NCBI RefSeq assembly: GCF_010365105.1
Contig: NZ_JAAFGZ010000001.1
Span: forward strand, 186,001-250,000
Length of the DNA stretch: 64,000 nucleotides
Direction of reading: 5' to 3'
Source of the DNA: Polaromonas sp.
GTDB taxonomy: Bacteria; Pseudomonadota; Gammaproteobacteria; Burkholderiales; Burkholderiaceae_C
Below are positions 1 to 8,884 of this stretch, in pieces. Position 1 is the stretch's first letter, and every line of letters starts with the position of its first letter. Both the position numbers and the translations under genes were made by a program. Under the pieces are notes generated by a model. The model saw only the letters and a program-made list of their open reading frames with translations, searched no databases and was not told the DNA's origin.

Positions 1-748
1 CAATTCGGGAATCAGCGCGTTGACGGTTTGCGCCTCGTCGCGGAACTCCAGTCCGGCAACGCCCGACGGCGTGACGATGGTGGGCGTGGCCTTGAGCGTC
101 ATGCCAATGAAGGCCACCTTGACACCGTTGAACGTCTTGACGCCATACGCAGGCAACAGTGGCTTGCCGGTGGCAGTCGAAATTACGTTGGCCGACAGCC
201 ATTGGAACTTGGCACCCTCGAACGGTACCGGCGTACCGGCTGCTGCACCCTGGCAGCTGTTGGGGTCCACCACACCGGCAGTCATCTTGCAGCCGCCGTT
301 TTGCAGGCGCAGCAGTTCGGCCGAGCCTTTGTCGAACTCGTGGTTGCCGACTGAATTGAATTCCAGGCCGATGCGGTTGAGCGTTTCTACCGAAGGCTCG
401 TCGAAAAACAGCGATGAAATCAGCGGTGAGGCACCAATCGAGTCACCCGCGCCAACCACCACGTTCAGCGGATTTTTCTTTTTAAGGCTCGCGATATGGG
501 CTGCCATGAATTCCGCGCCGCCCACGGCCGGACGGCTGGCAGCAGGCACTGCGGTAGTTTCGCCAAACGTACCGGGCGACTCCAGCGTGCCGTGATAGTC
601 GTTGAACCCCATCACCTTGATGGTGAAAGGCTCGGCCAGCGGTGTGGGTGTGGCGACCGTGATGGCATCGCTGCCGCCGCAGGCCACCAGTACAGAGCCT
701 GCCACCAACGACAGTGCGGCAGCGGCCAAGAAAGTTTTATTCATCATG
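1..748 (-). CDS. 5'-nucleotidase family lipoprotein, C-terminus outside window
   Basis: The minus-strand reading frame runs off the left edge, so about 249 N-terminal residues are visible. It is a metallophosphoesterase of the UshA / 5'-nucleotidase family, which hydrolyses nucleotides or cyclic nucleotides outside the cytoplasm. Visible family motifs are FNDYHG (metal-binding Asp and His), GAGDSIG and GNHEFDKG. The N-terminus has a hydrophobic leader ending LVAC, a plausible lipobox, so membrane anchoring is inferred. Two ATG codons are adjacent (748 and 745). A GAAAGAG sequence lies 4 and 7 bases upstream respectively, so 745 may be the used start. Transcription is away from the gene at 1110. 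Confidence 0.85.
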
Positions 749-1109
749 CAACTCTTTCAGAATCTCAAGCCAGTTGGGACAGCACCGTGGCACTGTAGGC
801 AGTGACGGTGTCAGTTTCGTGACGCCAAAGGCCGAGAGTAGTTACTGCAACGCCCGGCTCACCGCTGAATGCTTTTGCCAGCATGCCCCCGCCAGCCGAA
901 CTAGCCGCACTGCTCGGCGCCTCGGCAATTCGGTCACGGATCAACTCTCTATCTGTGCCTTTAAAAACTTCCGCTGGCGGGAATTGACTGTTCTAACGGT
1001 CGTTGTATGGATGGATGGAAACATGACACGGGAGCCAACAGTCATAAATAAGACACGGGAAATTTCTACGATGCATCACTTCATTACAAATAAAAATTAG
1101 GCGCCGTGC
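749..1109. other. Intergenic region between divergent genes, 361 bases
   Basis: This stretch separates the nucleotidase gene (minus) from the plus gene at 1110, so it should carry both promoters. It becomes clearly AT-rich from about 1040 to 1100. I see no convincing coding frame, RNA gene or terminator in it. Confidence 0.5.
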
Positions 1110-1646
1110 ATGCACCTCCACAAGTCAGAAAAGGCCAAGCGCGAACTCAGCTCCAGGCAGCGTGTGCTCAATATTCGCGAACGGGGTGCACTTTTTCTCG
1201 CGGATGGTTGTAAAACGCAAGATGAAATGCAGGTATTGCTGCGCGATGATGGCAGCATCTTGCAAAAGCTGATTTCTGACGGGTATCTGGTCCGCCTTGA
1301 GGCAAGCGGTCACCGTGCATTGGCTCTTGAGACTAAAGTGGTGGCTCCAGCGCTTCAGTTGCCCCCGGCCCCTGTTGCACCACCTGGATCATCCAGCGAC
1401 AACTTCGACGGCAAACGCTCCTTGGCAACCACCCGAATGTTCCTGTTTGACATTTGCGAGCGAATGTTTTCCAAAAAGGCACCCGCACTGGCCCATCAAT
1501 ACCGAGATCAACTGCGACAAGCACGTGACCGTGAATCCATGGTGGCTATTGCTCGCGACATCATTGTGAAAGTGGAAGAAATTGCGGGCTCGGAACGAGC
1601 CGATGGCTTGAGCGAGCGCATCGCAATGATGTTGCCGCCGGAGTAA
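1110..1646 (+). CDS. Hypothetical protein, 178 aa
   Basis: I do not recognise this protein. The N-terminal half is basic and contains a segment around residues 35-65 that could be a small winged-helix-like or regulatory fold. A Pro-rich linker sits near residues 82-95 and the C-terminal 70 residues look helical. An in-frame TAG lies directly upstream at 1098, which makes the ATG at 1110 the first available start, although no good ribosome binding site precedes it. The gene converges on the PHA synthase gene, with a hairpin between them. Confidence 0.6.
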   Translation: MHLHKSEKAKRELSSRQRVLNIRERGALFLADGCKTQDEMQVLLRDDGSILQKLISDGYLVRLEASGHRALALETKVVAPALQLPPAPVAPPGSSSDNFDGKRSLATTRMFLFDICERMFSKKAPALAHQYRDQLRQARDRESMVAIARDIIVKVEEIAGSERADGLSERIAMMLPPE

Positions 1647-1681
1647 AACTGGTTGCAAGCCTGGTACAACTGATGACAGGT

Positions 1682-1701
1682 GCTACTCCCGGAGGAGTAG
1701 C
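1682..1701. terminator. Hairpin between convergent genes
   Basis: A perfect 8-bp stem (GCTACTCC / GGAGTAGC) with a CGGA loop sits between the stop of the 1110 gene and the stop of phaC. There is no T-run on either side, so it may be a weak bidirectional terminator or an mRNA-end structure. Confidence 0.45.
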
Positions 1702-1704
1702 CTC

Positions 1705-3489
1705 TCAGTCTGCATAACGAATTTGTATGTAGTTGCCAGGCGCATCACCCAGTACGCAGGCAGGATTGAGGGGTGCAGGCGCTACGGGTGCGCCCGAACG
1801 CTCCTTCAACCAGACGTCCATGGCCTCCCACCAGGAACCCTCAAACGAGGGCGCATTGACAGCCCATTCGTCCGGGTCTGTCCAACCGTGGCCTGGCTCC
1901 ACGCTACCCCGTTGGTAGCTGCGGCGGGGGTGGCCCGGCTCCGAGACAATTCCCGCGTTATGCCCGCCAGCGGCCAGGATGAACATGGTGTGGGTATCCG
2001 TGAAAAGGTGAATTTTGTAGACAGAGCGCCAAGGCGAGACGTGATCCCGCACGGTGCCCACTACCAGCATGGGCGCCTTGATGTCTATGAGGGACACGCC
2101 CGTGCCCCCCAAACGGTAATGCCCGGAGGCCAGTGCGTTGTTGAGATAAAGCGAAGACAGGTATTCCGAATGCATGCGCTCGGTCAGGCGCGTCACGTCG
2201 GTGTTCCAGCTCATCATGTCATTGCCCACATCGTCCTCGCCCAGCAGGTAACGATGCGTCTGGCGAGCCCAGATCAAGTCACGGGAATTGAGAAACTGGA
2301 AGGCGCCGCCCATCTGCCGCCCCGATATGTAGCCGGTGCGTGCCATGGTCTCGCGCAAGGTCTGAATCTGGTCTTCGTCGATAAAAACGCCAAGTTCGCC
2401 GGGTTCACTAAAGTCGGTCAACGACGCCAGCAGGGTGACCGTGGCCAACTCGGGCAGATAGCCCCATCGGGCGGCATTTTCCTTCAGGCCCAGCGCGGCG
2501 GCCACGATGGACAGGAACGTGCCGCCCAGGCAATAGCCCATCGCGTGAATGCGGGGGGCGCCCGTAAGCGACCTGACGGCGGCCATAGCTTCCATCACGC
2601 CCATCTGCAGGTAGTCTTGCATGCCCAGATCGCGATCGCGGGCATCCGGGTTGCGCCACGAGATCATGAACACCGTATACCCCTGGCCGACCAGGTAGCG
2701 CACCATGGAATTGGCGGGCGACAAGTCAAGAATGTAATACTTCATGATGCACGAGGGTACGATCAGCAAAGGCTCCGGCAGCACCTTGTCAGTGGTCGGT
2801 AGGTACTGAACCAGCTCCACCAGGTGATTGCGGAACACCACCTTGCCCGGAGTCACCGCCACGTCCTTGCCAACTTCGAAAGTCAGTGGTTTGAGCGATC
2901 CGGGGCTGATGACGCTTCGGGCCTTGTAATCTTCCTTCAGGTCTCGAAGATAGTTTTTTTGCCCCTGAAGCAAGCTCTGCCCCATGGACGCCTGGCTCTT
3001 CTTGAGCACTTCGGGGTTGGTCAGCGGCCAGTTGGAAGGCGACAGCGCATCGAGCCATTGGCGGCTGAAAAAGTCCACGACATGCTGGTGATGTTTGGCC
3101 ACGCCATCCACTCTGGCGGATTCCCGCCGCCAGGAGTCACTGGCCTTGAAGCCTTCTTTCAGTGCCTTGAAAGGCCATGATTTCCATGCTTCATCGTTAA
3201 AGCGGTGGTCATTTTCCTGGACTGGTGTGTCATGCCCATCGACGCTAGTTTGGGTTTGCAAGGTATGGACCCAGGCCTCCCAGGAAAGCGACATGCCTAA
3301 CCTGCCCAGGCGCGCTTGGCGGCTCGGCGAGACGGCAAGGTGCAGGGCCCAATCTGCAAATGCCAAACCGAGCGAGATTGGTGACAGGCCCATGCTGGAC
3401 TTGGAAAGCTGCAAATGCAACGCCCTGTCAACCGATGTCTCGACCGGAGGTGACGGTTTGAGTGTCAACGCAGAAGGTATGGATTTCAT
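1705..3489 (-). CDS. phaC: Class I poly(3-hydroxyalkanoate) synthase
   Basis: The 594-aa protein has the length and layout of a class I PHA synthase, which polymerises hydroxyacyl-CoA at the surface of PHA granules. The alpha/beta-hydrolase catalytic triad is visible: Cys320 in the lipase-like box GYCLGG (318-323), Asp482 in GTVRDHVSPW and His510 in AAGGHNAG. The conserved stretch before it (LLIVPSCIMKYYILDLSP) is also typical. Only 94 bases separate it from the stop of the upstream PPDK-like gene, so it is probably the last gene of a three-gene operon. No phaA or phaB is seen nearby, which suggests an accessory synthase rather than the core pha operon. The ribosome binding site is weak. Confidence 0.93.
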   Translation of the reverse strand: MKSIPSALTLKPSPPVETSVDRALHLQLSKSSMGLSPISLGLAFADWALHLAVSPSRQARLGRLGMSLSWEAWVHTLQTQTSVDGHDTPVQENDHRFNDEAWKSWPFKALKEGFKASDSWRRESARVDGVAKHHQHVVDFFSRQWLDALSPSNWPLTNPEVLKKSQASMGQSLLQGQKNYLRDLKEDYKARSVISPGSLKPLTFEVGKDVAVTPGKVVFRNHLVELVQYLPTTDKVLPEPLLIVPSCIMKYYILDLSPANSMVRYLVGQGYTVFMISWRNPDARDRDLGMQDYLQMGVMEAMAAVRSLTGAPRIHAMGYCLGGTFLSIVAAALGLKENAARWGYLPELATVTLLASLTDFSEPGELGVFIDEDQIQTLRETMARTGYISGRQMGGAFQFLNSRDLIWARQTHRYLLGEDDVGNDMMSWNTDVTRLTERMHSEYLSSLYLNNALASGHYRLGGTGVSLIDIKAPMLVVGTVRDHVSPWRSVYKIHLFTDTHTMFILAAGGHNAGIVSEPGHPRRSYQRGSVEPGHGWTDPDEWAVNAPSFEGSWWEAMDVWLKERSGAPVAPAPLNPACVLGDAPGNYIQIRYAD

Positions 3490-3583
3490 GCGGTCTTGTG
3501 CGAATGGATTGAAGAATCAGGCAGCGGCGTGGCAACCGCCATCGACGTAAATTGTCTGGTTGGTCATGCCGGAATGGCGGCAC

Positions 3584-5239
3584 TCATGAAGTGCTGTGTT
3601 TGTGGTGGTGGTGATGATGATTGGCGGGGGCCTGCGCCGCTCGAAGTGCTCTGAGCCGATCGACCAGAGCGGCATCGGGCACGAAGACGGCGGCAACCTC
3701 GCCGGCGTAGACGTTGCCTTCGTTGCCGTCCAGGCTGATGACATCGCCTTCTTTAAGCAGCAGGTCCCCCAGGCGGATGGTCCGTGCGCTCAGGTCGATT
3801 CGCAGTGTTTCACACCCGACCAGACAGACTTTTCCCAGTTGTCGGGCCACCACAGCAGCGTGGGAAGTGCGCGCGCCCCGCTGCGTCAGCAAGCCGGCTG
3901 CAAATTCAAGGGCCGCGATGTCACTGGTTTCGGCGTCCTGGCGGACCAGAACCAGGCTGGCACCTTCAGCGGCACGGGCTGCGGCGCGTGCGCTGTCCAG
4001 CACAATTTCACCGGACACCACGCCGGAGCAGGCCGACATGGCACGGCCGATCGGGCTGGCCTGCCCCGGCGTGGTATCCGGGTCGCCTTGGGACGCCAGT
4101 TGCACCGTGCCAAGGTCTTCCTCGCTAAAGTCCTTCGTGCGCTCCAGGGCGGTGGCGGCGTCTATCAGGCCTTCATCCAGGAGATCGAGTGCGATGCGGG
4201 CGGCCGCCAGGGGTGTTCGTTTGCCAGAGCGTGTCTGCAGCATGTGCAGCACGCCGTCTTGCACCGTGAATTCGAAATCCTGCATATCCGAGAACTCCCG
4301 CTCCAGGGTCTGCACCGCGTCCTGCAGCTTGCGCCAGGCGTCCGGCGCCACGCTGGCCAGCGCCTCGTGTCCATGGGCATTCCTCCGACCTGAAACAACG
4401 TCTTCGCCCTGGGCATTGGCCAGAAAATCCACCCATGGCTGGCGCTCGCCGGTCGTGGGATTGCGGGTGAAGCCGACGCCGGCACCCGCATGTCCACCGC
4501 TGTTGCCAAACACCATGCTTTGAATCGTCACGGCCGTCCCCATGGCAGCGTCGATCTGATTGATCTCGCGGTAGGCCTGTGCCTTTTCCGCGTGCCATGA
4601 CATGAAAACCCCCCGAATAGCTCCGGACAGCTGTGCATTGGCATCCTGCGGGAACGGCTGCCCGCTGTGCAACTGGTACAGCGCCAGAAACTGGCGCGTC
4701 AGGCTGCGTAATTCTGCGAAGTCCAACTGCCGCTCGTCGCGCCCTTGGGTGGCATGCTCGATCTCGTCCTCGAACAGGGAGCCCGGCAAGCCTGCCACTA
4801 CTTCGCCATAGCTGGCAATAAGCCGCCGGTAAGCATCCCAGACCAGTCTGGGATTGCCGGTCTGGCGCAGCAGGCCGGGCAGGGTCTGGTCACACAACCC
4901 GATGTTGAGCAGCGTCTCCATCATGCCCGGCATGGACACGGGGGCTCCGGAGCGGACTGACACGATCAACGGCCTGCGCACATCGCCAAGTACGCGTCCC
5001 GTCGCGTCTTGCAAGGCCGGCAGCCCGATGGTGAACACGGGCAGCATGCACTCTTCGGGTGATTTTGCGTAGTGCGTGCCGATCACCAGTGCCGGCGGAA
5101 CGGGCAGTCCGATACCTGTCATGCGCAGAAGGTTGTAGGCCTTGGACCCCATGGTCTCCCGGTTCGGCTTGTGATGGGGGGGCGTGTTGCCCTCGGCAAT
5201 CAGATACAGATGTTTGGGCCAGAGGCTTAGTGAGTTCAT
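3584..5239 (-). CDS. Shortened pyruvate,phosphate dikinase-like protein
   Basis: This 551-aa protein matches the nucleotide-binding and phosphohistidine parts of pyruvate,phosphate dikinase. Visible motifs are SVRSGAPVSMPGMMETLLN (94-112), the glycine-rich GFTRNPTTGE (256-265) and the swivelling-domain motif TSHAAVVAR with the phosphorylatable His460. The C-terminal PEP/pyruvate TIM barrel of full-length enzymes (about 870-900 aa) is absent, so it probably cannot run the full reaction and may be a phosphotransferase of another kind. The C-terminus ends with six consecutive histidines followed by KHSTS. Its ATG overlaps the stop of the upstream PhoU/DUF47-like gene by 4 bases, so the two are translationally coupled. 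Confidence 0.85.
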   Translation of the reverse strand: MNSLSLWPKHLYLIAEGNTPPHHKPNRETMGSKAYNLLRMTGIGLPVPPALVIGTHYAKSPEECMLPVFTIGLPALQDATGRVLGDVRRPLIVSVRSGAPVSMPGMMETLLNIGLCDQTLPGLLRQTGNPRLVWDAYRRLIASYGEVVAGLPGSLFEDEIEHATQGRDERQLDFAELRSLTRQFLALYQLHSGQPFPQDANAQLSGAIRGVFMSWHAEKAQAYREINQIDAAMGTAVTIQSMVFGNSGGHAGAGVGFTRNPTTGERQPWVDFLANAQGEDVVSGRRNAHGHEALASVAPDAWRKLQDAVQTLEREFSDMQDFEFTVQDGVLHMLQTRSGKRTPLAAARIALDLLDEGLIDAATALERTKDFSEEDLGTVQLASQGDPDTTPGQASPIGRAMSACSGVVSGEIVLDSARAAARAAEGASLVLVRQDAETSDIAALEFAAGLLTQRGARTSHAAVVARQLGKVCLVGCETLRIDLSARTIRLGDLLLKEGDVISLDGNEGNVYAGEVAAVFVPDAALVDRLRALRAAQAPANHHHHHHKHSTS

Positions 5240-7191
5240 GCCGTCATCCCAGTTTTGGTGAGGACCATCTTGCGCAGCGCATAACCGGCTGCTAGCAGGC
5301 CGTCAGAAGCTTTTTCGATCGTGGTGGCCAGGTCGCTGGCCAGGAGCAGGCCGGCAGGGGAGGCATGAAGCGAGATGACAATGCTCTTGCGAGCTTGACG
5401 CGACAATTCGTCGCACAGCCGCTCCGCGCGCAACATGCGCCAGAGTGTCTGCAGAAACAAGTCGCTGTCGACCGCGTCGCCGTACTCACTGACTTGGCGC
5501 GCGATCTCAATGGCTTTGACTTGGTCCTGAATGGCTGCCAGGGTCGTGTCCGCTAGATGGCGCAGCACTTCGGTGACCGGTGCCGGAAGCCCCTGAAGAG
5601 GCTCGCCCAGCGTCATGGAGTGGATGAAGAAGGCTTCCTCCAGCGCATCGGCCACATCATCTGCCTTTTCCAGAAGTTCGACCACCGGGCGCCAGCGGCT
5701 TTGTCGCTCTGCGCGTTGTCGGGCATCTATCAGCAGGTGGTCAGCTTGCCGTTCCCAGGTTTTGGCGCGCAGCACGAGGCTGGCATTTTGGTTTTCATCA
5801 ACGGCTGTTGCGTTTTCGAGCGCCTCGCACAGTGCCTGCGCAATCGCATGGCAGTAGGCCGCATGCTCGGCCAGCAAATCGAACTCAAAAGTGCGCTGGC
5901 GCAGCACGCGAGCGAGTAGCATTTGCGCCTCGTCAGCCACCAGCGCCACAGGCTGCTGCTGACGCAGCATGATGCTGGACATGCGCAGGATCTCCAGCAA
6001 AAAGTCGCTTGCCGAAGCCTCCCCCAGAATGTCATCGAGACGATCACCGACCCGAAAAGCCTCGCTGTCCACCGCCTGCATCGCATTGAAAACCAGTCGT
6101 TCCCCGCCTGCCAGAAGCCATGCCATGTGCCCCAGTTCCTCCTCTGCGGCGCGGCGCAGGATCGCCTGCGCCTGAGGCTTTTTAACGAAGTTCTGCAGGC
6201 GCTTGCGGGCGCGGTTCCAGTCAATGACGAACACGATGCGCGAGGCGACGGCCTCAAGTCCGTCCATGAGTATCTCGTCATCATCGGCTTTGAGGTGGGC
6301 CTTCCCCACCTGGTACGGCTTGCCTGCATTGAGACCGTCGGAGGTTACGGGGTCGTACACCGTCCATTCGAAACCTGCAACCTCCAGCATCTGGCGAAAA
6401 AATTCAAAGCGCCCGGCATGAAGATCGGAATAGGTCAGGTTGATGGTGCGCTGCTCCACCTCGATCACCAAGACATGCACATCGTTGGTGCCAATGTCGT
6501 TCTGGATCAGGAGTTGCGAGCCATTGCGGGTCACGGCGGTGTCCAGACCGGGGTGAGAAAATTTTAGCGGCGCCGTTCGATGCAGGCCCCGCATGAAGGC
6601 CTTGATCAGCGGGCGGTCGGTTTCGTCGATTTGCCAGACGTGTGCGCCATCAATGTCTTCGGTGGCGATCTCGCTGGCCGTGGCGTTGAGTTGCTTGTGC
6701 AAATCCATCACCAGGATATGGAAACTGTCGCCATGCTTTCGGTCTCCACGGGTCAGGTCAGCCAGTGCCTGAGGCCCAAGCCCTTCCTCGTCTTCCATGA
6801 CATGAATTTTTTGCAACCAAATATCCCGGCGGGCTATCAGTTGCGGATGATGTTCACGCCCCCCTTCGGCAAGAGGACGGGCCATCAGGGATAAATCCGA
6901 CGCCATCGCACCAAGCAACTGCTCCAGTTGGGGAATAACCAGCGTCCGGTCATCAAGGTAAGCCGTCTTGACCAGTTCCTGGAGCCAGGCCGCGCCATGC
7001 AGGCCGCACTGCGCAAGCTCCCGTCCCCAGTCTGCCGCAGGGTTATCCGGCGAAGCGGCATGCTGGGCAGCGGACTGGATCATTGACAGGTACAACTTCA
7101 GGCGATCATTCGCCAGCAGTGCCGCCTTGACCCAGGCGGGCATCAGCAGGGATGACTGTCCCAGGGATGCGACCGCTTTTTCTTTAAGCAT
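5236..7191 (-). CDS. PhoU/DUF47-like protein with large N-terminal extension
   Basis: This protein has about 651 residues. The C-terminal third resembles the helical PhoU / DUF47 family, which is linked to phosphate transport and polyphosphate (for example the LEKADDVADALEEAFF segment). The N-terminal 400 residues are not recognised. I chose the ATG at 7191 (MLKEKAVASLG) because it is preceded by CGAGAG at a suitable distance. A longer reading from 7308 adds 39 residues that do not look conserved. It overlaps the PPDK-like gene by 4 bases. Together with phaC this suggests a unit linking phosphate or phosphotransfer chemistry to PHA storage; that is inference from context. Confidence 0.7.
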   Translation of the reverse strand: MLKEKAVASLGQSSLLMPAWVKAALLANDRLKLYLSMIQSAAQHAASPDNPAADWGRELAQCGLHGAAWLQELVKTAYLDDRTLVIPQLEQLLGAMASDLSLMARPLAEGGREHHPQLIARRDIWLQKIHVMEDEEGLGPQALADLTRGDRKHGDSFHILVMDLHKQLNATASEIATEDIDGAHVWQIDETDRPLIKAFMRGLHRTAPLKFSHPGLDTAVTRNGSQLLIQNDIGTNDVHVLVIEVEQRTINLTYSDLHAGRFEFFRQMLEVAGFEWTVYDPVTSDGLNAGKPYQVGKAHLKADDDEILMDGLEAVASRIVFVIDWNRARKRLQNFVKKPQAQAILRRAAEEELGHMAWLLAGGERLVFNAMQAVDSEAFRVGDRLDDILGEASASDFLLEILRMSSIMLRQQQPVALVADEAQMLLARVLRQRTFEFDLLAEHAAYCHAIAQALCEALENATAVDENQNASLVLRAKTWERQADHLLIDARQRAERQSRWRPVVELLEKADDVADALEEAFFIHSMTLGEPLQGLPAPVTEVLRHLADTTLAAIQDQVKAIEIARQVSEYGDAVDSDLFLQTLWRMLRAERLCDELSRQARKSIVISLHASPAGLLLASDLATTIEKASDGLLAAGYALRKMVLTKTGMTA

Positions 7192-7522
7192 GTGAACTCT
7201 CGATCTGGAATGAAATTCACAGGCAATACTAAAAGTTGGATGTGTCGAATGGATGACAACGACAGCCTTTGTCTTTGAACTTCTTACATCTTGAATTAAA
7301 TAATGCATTTTTTATGACGAGATTGAGTTCGTTCGATTCACATCAGGTCAATGGCGATGCATGGGTAACAGTCATCCATGGAGGCACGAAGTCACTCTGA
7401 ATCTGACTTGTTTTCGTCTCAATACGCCTTATTTATCCGCGTCTTCGTCATAGTTCGTATGCGCAATTCTGGTAGTCTTTTTTCTCGGAACCTATTTTTT
7501 TGCTGATCATTAAAGGTATCGA
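7192..7522. other. AT-rich intergenic region, 331 bases
   Basis: This divergent spacer is clearly richer in A+T than its neighbours and should contain the promoter of the three-gene operon on the minus strand and of the small plus-strand gene at 7523. No -35/-10 pair stands out, and I see no RNA gene or repeat. Confidence 0.4.
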
Positions 7523-7693
7523 ATGAGCGAAAACCGCAAACAACGATCTGACCGCAAGGAACGGCATGCTGAGCAAAGTCGTACCAGCCAACGCCGACGT
7601 GAAAAGCAACAACTCACAGAACGGTATGGTGGACACCCAATTTTTCCGGAACCTGAACCAAAGGGCGTTTACCGGCCGTGTTCGAGCGTGTAG
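7523..7693 (+). CDS. Small basic protein, 56 aa
   Basis: An ATG preceded by AAAGGT at a 5-base spacing opens a 56-codon frame. The product is highly charged, with many Arg, Lys, Glu and Gln, and ends with a Pro-rich segment (FPEPEPKGVYRP). I do not recognise it. It overlaps the start of the MgtE remnant by 16 bases in another frame. The good ribosome binding site is the main support, and a chance frame cannot be excluded. Confidence 0.4.
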   Translation: MSENRKQRSDRKERHAEQSRTSQRRREKQQLTERYGGHPIFPEPEPKGVYRPCSSV

Positions 7694-7971
7694 TAGAGTT
7701 GCGAACCGGAATCCTGATTGGCGTGGTGCTTGCGCTCCTGGCGTTCCCTATGGTGTGGTTGGGGTTCGGTGAACTGCGAATGGCCGCCGCCGTGACCTTG
7801 GCGCTGGCCGCGGCCAGCATCGTGGCCTCGACCCTTGGGTTGCTGCTGCCCTCGCTGCTGGCGCGCTTCAGGTTCGACCCGGCGTATGGCATCGGGCCCC
7901 TGGCGACAATCGTGCAGGACGTGCTGACCCTGCTGATCTACTTCGCTTGCGTTTCGGTGATTGTTCTCTGA
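7678..7971 (+). pseudogene. C-terminal remnant of an MgtE-type Mg2+ transporter
   Basis: The 97-codon frame encodes only the last membrane segments of an MgtE-family magnesium channel. The family-typical stretch FDPAYGIGPLAT followed by QDVLTLLIYF is clear. The cytoplasmic N and CBS domains and the first transmembrane helices of the normal ~450-aa protein are missing, and no matching sequence lies upstream. It opens with a GTG inside the preceding small gene. A channel could not form from this piece alone, so I call it a gene fragment. Confidence 0.75.
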
Positions 7972-8038
7972 GGGCGCCTTGACCGCTGGTACAGAGTCTT
8001 TGCGCAGAAGCAGCTCGCGGGCAAGAGGCTTCTGCGCG

Positions 8039-8299
8039 TTATTGCTGCGGCTGCCGTAATTCTGCCGTCTGCATGGAAATATCGAAAAGTTTTGCCTTGC
8101 CAGCGTAGTACCGGTCAAGCCGCCATTCCTGAAGAATTTCCATTGCCAGGTTGAAGCGATCAAAATCGAGTTCGTAGATGTCCGCAATCGGAAAATTCTT
8201 TTTGGCTCCCAGCGCCAGCACGAGACTGGAGAGTGTCTGAGCGTCCGGATTGGCAGGGTTTTTCTCAATAAATTTTCGAGCTTTCTTGAGGGCATTCAT
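8039..8299 (-). CDS. Hypothetical small protein, 86 aa
   Basis: The ATG at 8299 (MNALKKARKF) gives an 86-aa protein with an ordered, helical-looking composition (LDFDRFNLAMEILQEWRLDR). A GAAGA sequence lies upstream. A longer frame reaches 8446, but its extra N-terminus is low-complexity and unlikely to be translated. No function is recognised. It is on the same strand as the decayed CHAD copy and the CYTH-CHAD gene. Confidence 0.6.
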   Translation of the reverse strand: MNALKKARKFIEKNPANPDAQTLSSLVLALGAKKNFPIADIYELDFDRFNLAMEILQEWRLDRYYAGKAKLFDISMQTAELRQPQQ

Positions 8300-8442
8300 G
8301 GGTTTATCTTCTATGAAAATGAGAAAATTTTGTGCTGTTGCAGGGCATGAACTCGCAAACGATGTCGTTGTCGCGCGAGGTGTGGTGATGGCCATCATCC
8401 TGATGGCCATTTGGGGCAGCAAGATATGCGATCTTATCGCCC

Positions 8443-8800
8443 TCATGCGCCATCACTGTGCGCCACGCGACTGGCCTCGCATAGTGGTATGTCAAACCGG
8501 CTTGGCCCACCAACGGCGACGCCACGCAGGAATTTCGCCAGTCCAAGGTTCGCATCCCGCTTGGCTGCCCATATTGCAGCTTGCACGATGTCATTTGACG
8601 TCCCGATGTTCGTCTGCAGCGCCGCAAGGGCACTTTCAGATCAGCCTTTGCATTGCCTGGCCCATTGTGTTGAGGGAACGCTTTCAGCCATTGCTTGATT
8701 GTCTGCAGAGTGGAACCGACGGCGAATGCTTCGCGCGCGTAGCGGACTGATCTGTGCTGCAGATTGGCGGCCTATGCCAAGGCTTGGAGCGCGCTCCGCC
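8443..8800 (-). pseudogene. Decayed second copy of a CHAD-domain gene
   Basis: Read on the minus strand, this segment repeats the C-terminal part of the neighbouring CYTH-CHAD protein. One block (RYAREAFAVGS then IKQWLKAF) parallels CYALEVPSVGA and ITQWLEEL. A second block (LQTNIGTSNDIVQA, LAKFLRGVAVG) parallels LQTNIGMARDVVQA and LAEFLRGVAVG. The copy carries an in-frame TAG at 8772-8774 and a frame-changing deletion near 8625-8640 that removes roughly 70 codons. It has no N-terminal CYTH domain. It is a tandem, same-orientation paralogue that has lost function. Confidence 0.85.
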
Positions 8801-8884
8801 TTCGGCTGAACTAAAGAGGGAAGGGCTGCGCATCTCGGACATCGCGATCCATCACAATCTCCATTGCGGCACCTTGCGTGAAAG

